From an uncultured Alistipes sp. (GTDB taxonomy: Bacteria; Bacteroidota; Bacteroidia; Bacteroidales; Rikenellaceae), in NCBI GenBank assembly GCA_947174295.1, contig CAMWIG010000101.1:1-7405 (forward strand): a stretch of DNA of 7,405 bases. Direction: 5' to 3'. Below, in pieces: positions 5,848-7,405 of this stretch (its first letter is position 1; every line of letters starts with the position of its first letter). The position numbers were made by a program, and so were the translations under genes. The notes under the pieces are model-generated. The model searched no databases, was not told where the DNA came from, and was given only the letters and a program-made list of their open reading frames with translations.

Positions 5848-6336
5848 TTACTTTTTCTTCTGCAATTCGAGAATCTTCTCGAACAGCTCCTGCTCGCTGC
5901 CCGGAGTGTAGCCGGTGTGGGAATAGACCACCTTGCCGTCGCCGTCGACCACGAACGAATGGGGAGTCTGCGCGACGTTCATCGCACGTTTGAAATCCTG
6001 ATTCTTGTCGAACAGACAAATGAAGTCCCAACCGCGGCTCTGGGCGTATCCGCGGGCCTGCGATATGGCGCGCACGTCGTCGGTCGAGACGGCCACGACT
6101 TCGAAATCGGCCTCCTCGCGCCACTCGTCGAGGTATTCGTTTATGGTGTTCAGTTCGAGGATGCACGGCTTGCAGGTCATCGACCAGAACGACACGATAC
6201 ACGGTTTACCGCCGGTCAAACCGCTCGTGGAGACTGTCTCTCCGCGGAGATTTTCGACCTTGACGTCGGGCATCGTCTGCGCCGAAACGGCGGCTGCGCA
6301 ACCTGCGGCGAAGAGCAGGCAAAGGAGTTTTTTCAT
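5848..6336 (-). CDS. TlpA-like thioredoxin-fold protein, secreted
   Basis: 162 residues. I chose the ATG at 6336 (MKKLLCLLF) over an in-frame ATG at 6384 because it gives a clean signal peptide with a VSA|Q site at 19/20, and because the longer start would read through the GC-rich leader hairpin. Cys13 follows AAG, so a lipoprotein cannot be excluded. The mature part has the thioredoxin fold elements in order: IVSFWSMTCKPC with active-site Cys55-Lys-Pro-Cys58, VVAVSTDD, and the cis-proline at Gln-Thr-Pro125. This matches the TlpA/ResA (AhpC/TSA-like) group, which reduces or exchanges disulfides in the cell envelope. Extra cysteines are Cys46, nine residues before the active site, and Cys107. 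It is the first gene of the operon with the barrel and Omp28-like genes, so those proteins, both with cysteine pairs, are possible substrates. That link is inference. Confidence 0.88.
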   Translation of the reverse strand: MKKLLCLLFAAGCAAAVSAQTMPDVKVENLRGETVSTSGLTGGKPCIVSFWSMTCKPCILELNTINEYLDEWREEADFEVVAVSTDDVRAISQARGYAQSRGWDFICLFDKNQDFKRAMNVAQTPHSFVVDGDGKVVYSHTGYTPGSEQELFEKILELQKKK

Positions 6337-6366
6337 AAGAGTCAATCGTTTTTTTAATTCCGCACC

Positions 6367-6399
6367 CCGGCCGGACACGGGCACACGTCCGCGGGCCGG
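6367..6399 (-). promoter_or_regulatory. GC-rich hairpin in the tlpA-like leader
   Basis: CCGGCC (6367-6372) plus GGAC (6373-6376) pair with GTCC (6387-6390) plus GGCCGG (6394-6399), with a 3-base bulge (gcg). The hairpin lies about 30 bases upstream of the chosen start codon, inside the predicted leader of roughly 97 nucleotides. It could protect or control the operon mRNA; no known riboswitch is recognised. Confidence 0.5.
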
Positions 6400-6439
6400 A
6401 ATGTTCGCATTACAATATTACGTTCGGGTTTATTCGGTA

Positions 6440-6447
6440 CAAATATA
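6440..6447 (-). promoter_or_regulatory. -7 box for the tlpA-like operon
   Basis: On the minus strand the sequence is TATATTTG, a match to TAnnTTTG. Transcription would start near 6433. A TTG at the proper -33 distance is not clear; the nearest (complement of CAA at 6460-6462) is only 12 bases away. Confidence 0.6.
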
Positions 6448-6594
6448 ATAAATTAATCCCAAGTTCGGCATACGCAGCCGCTTTTTTAACCGCAGCGGCC
6501 GCTCGCCCGGAAGAAAAGAGGACTTTCGGGACGGAGGAATATATCGTTAGGCCCTCAATCGGCGCAAAGTGTTGTCCGTTCAGAATAATTTTCG
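6448..6594. other. Divergent intergenic stretch, no gene
   Basis: Between the two opposed -7 boxes I see no coding region. A near-perfect 8-bp hairpin CCCGGAAG/CTTTCGGG (about 6507-6531, one G-T pair) and a GC-rich palindrome AGCGGCCGCT (about 6494-6503) are present and could be regulatory, but nothing assigns them a role. Confidence 0.4.
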
Positions 6595-6602
6595 TATATT
6601 TG
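6572..6602 (+). promoter_or_regulatory. Bacteroidetes promoter of glgB
   Basis: TTG at 6572-6574 and TATATTTG at 6595-6602, separated by 20 bases, fit the -33/-7 arrangement of Bacteroidetes promoters. The predicted start near 6609 leaves a leader of about 18 A-rich bases before the ATG at 6627, with no Shine-Dalgarno sequence, as usual in this phylum. Confidence 0.75.
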
Positions 6603-6626
6603 TTTAATCGAAAAATCACAACAGCA

Positions 6627-7286
6627 ATGAATACATTCGACAAACTGCGTCAGCACCTGCCGATCGTCGAGCGCGACGAGTGGCTGCGCCCGGTCGAGGG
6701 CGAACTCAACAACCGCCACGGCATGTATCTCGACCGCATGAACGACATATGTTCGTCTTCGGGCTCGATAGTCGACTACGCGAACGGTTATCGGTATTTC
6801 GGGTGGCAGTACGACGATACGCTCAGCGGATGGTGGTTCCGCGAGTGGCTGCCCGAAGCGCAGGACGTATATCTGTTCGGCGACTTCAACAACTGGCAGC
6901 GCACGGAGCTGCGGCTGCAAAAGGACTCCGCAACCGGCGTGTGGAGCATATTCCTGCCCGACGCCATGTACTCCTGCCGCCTGACGCACGGTTCGCTCTA
7001 CAAGATTCACGTCCACGGAGCGAACGGCTGGCACGACCGCATACCGGCATACGCCACACGCGTGGTGCAGGACGACGAGACGAAGAACTTCTCGGCGCAG
7101 TTCTGGATTCCGCAGCCGTTCGACTGGTCGGGCGACGGCTTCGACATCGCATCGGCCGGCAGTCTGCTCATCTACGAAGCCCACGTGGGAATGGCGCAAG
7201 AGAGGGAGGGCGTCGGCACATACGCCGAATTTACGAAAAAGATTCTGCCAACGATAAAGAAGGACGGCTACAACGCCGTGCAGCTG
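6627..7286 (+). CDS. glgB: 1,4-alpha-glucan branching enzyme, N-terminal part (cut by chimeric junction)
   Basis: About 220 residues of a branching enzyme that makes alpha-1,6 branches in glycogen, in the cytoplasm. The layout resembles the eukaryote-type (GBE1-like) enzymes found in Bacteroidetes: an N-terminal helical segment, then a CBM48 domain (WWFREWLPEAQDVYLFGDFNNW, around residues 70-95, continuing through HGSLYKIHVHG), then the entry to the GH13 barrel with LLIYEAHVGMAQ and FTKKILPTIKKDGYNAVQL. In this family the next residues should be a Met-Ala-x-x-Glu-His segment followed by YYxSFGY; instead the sequence changes after Leu220 to ribosomal protein L3. No catalytic residues are inside the window. 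The ATG at 6627 fits the promoter just upstream. Identity is secure up to about residue 213; the break point lies within 7257-7286. Confidence 0.88.
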
Positions 7287-7405
7287 GGCTTCCAGGACGT
7301 GCCTGAGCGCAAGCTCACCAAGCCTGAGGTGGGACACCTCAAGAAGGCTGGCGAGGGCGTGCTGAAGAAAGTTCTCAAGGAGTTCAAGCTGAAGGACACA
7401 GACAG
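7263..7405 (+). CDS. rplC: Ribosomal protein L3 fragment fused in frame to glgB (chimera)
   Basis: From Asp213 on, the frame reads DGYNAVQLGFQDVPERK and then LTKPEVGHLKKAG, ending in VLKEFKLKDTD at the window edge. This follows the N-terminal part of bacterial uL3: the DGYxAxQ strand, the NKP/TKPxxGH(F/L)xKAG segment and the (L/V)xEF(R/K) strand come in the right order and spacing. The style (QLGFQDV, LKEFKL) looks more like Firmicutes such as Clostridia than Bacteroidales. No L3 start codon is present; the first roughly 40 residues are replaced by glgB. A functional fusion is very unlikely. Most probably this is an assembly joint through the shared stretch at 7263-7286. Confidence 0.82.

Noticed and set aside
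3913..6357. 814-codon open frame on the plus strand
   Set aside because: It runs antisense across three recognisable genes; its length follows from GC-rich codon use on the opposite strand.
6337..6384. Upstream in-frame start for the tlpA-like gene (16 extra residues)
   Set aside because: It would place charged residues before a clear signal peptide and put the start inside the leader hairpin.
6555..7337. 260-codon open frame on the minus strand
   Set aside because: Antisense to glgB, spans the promoter and the chimeric joint, and shows no family resemblance.

Overview
The window looks like a member of the Bacteroidales, and Alistipes or a close relative is my best guess. The reasons are: promoters of the Bacteroidetes type (TAnnTTTG at the -7 box, seen upstream of the tlpA-like and glgB genes and the left-edge gene); start codons preceded by A-rich leaders rather than Shine-Dalgarno sequences; G/C-ending codons; and protein families (Omp28-like lipoprotein, DUF6029-like barrel, Bacteroidetes-type POT transporter, GBE1-like branching enzyme) typical of this phylum. 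The genus is inference.

Left edge, 1-116, minus strand: the signal peptide and first mature residues of a FadL/OMPP1-like outer-membrane protein, with its own promoter. From 117 to about 1360 there is no credible protein gene. This 1.2 kb holds an array of four copies of a ~48-bp core that would fold in RNA into a GNRA-tetraloop hairpin followed by a T-run, as in an intrinsic terminator on the plus strand. The cores start at 391, 668, 957 and 1234, so they are spaced 277, 289 and 277 bases apart. The spacers alternate between two types and contain large inverted repeats. In one spacer type, the long stem has completely different sequence in the two copies yet pairs in both. This array is the most unusual native feature.

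From 1420 to 6336, minus strand, transcription order right to left: a small secreted TlpA-like thioredoxin (CKPC), a 546-residue predicted outer-membrane beta-barrel (DUF6029-like) with a CX4C pair near its C terminus, an Omp28-like lipoprotein with a CPNC motif, and after a strong 11-bp hairpin a POT-family peptide transporter. The first three are 9 and 34 bases apart and look like one operon, probably an envelope thiol-redox module. The transporter may be a partly uncoupled fourth member and ends at its own terminator-like hairpin.

From 6337 to 6626 lies a divergent promoter region. From 6627 rightward runs the start of glgB (1,4-alpha-glucan branching enzyme). At about 7263-7286, within codons for GYNAVQL, the reading frame passes without a break into what reads as the N-terminal third of ribosomal protein L3, probably from a different and Firmicutes-like bacterium. 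This glgB-rplC joint is most simply an assembly or template-switch chimera through a short shared sequence; everything to the right of about 7286 should not be assigned to the same genome without checking.
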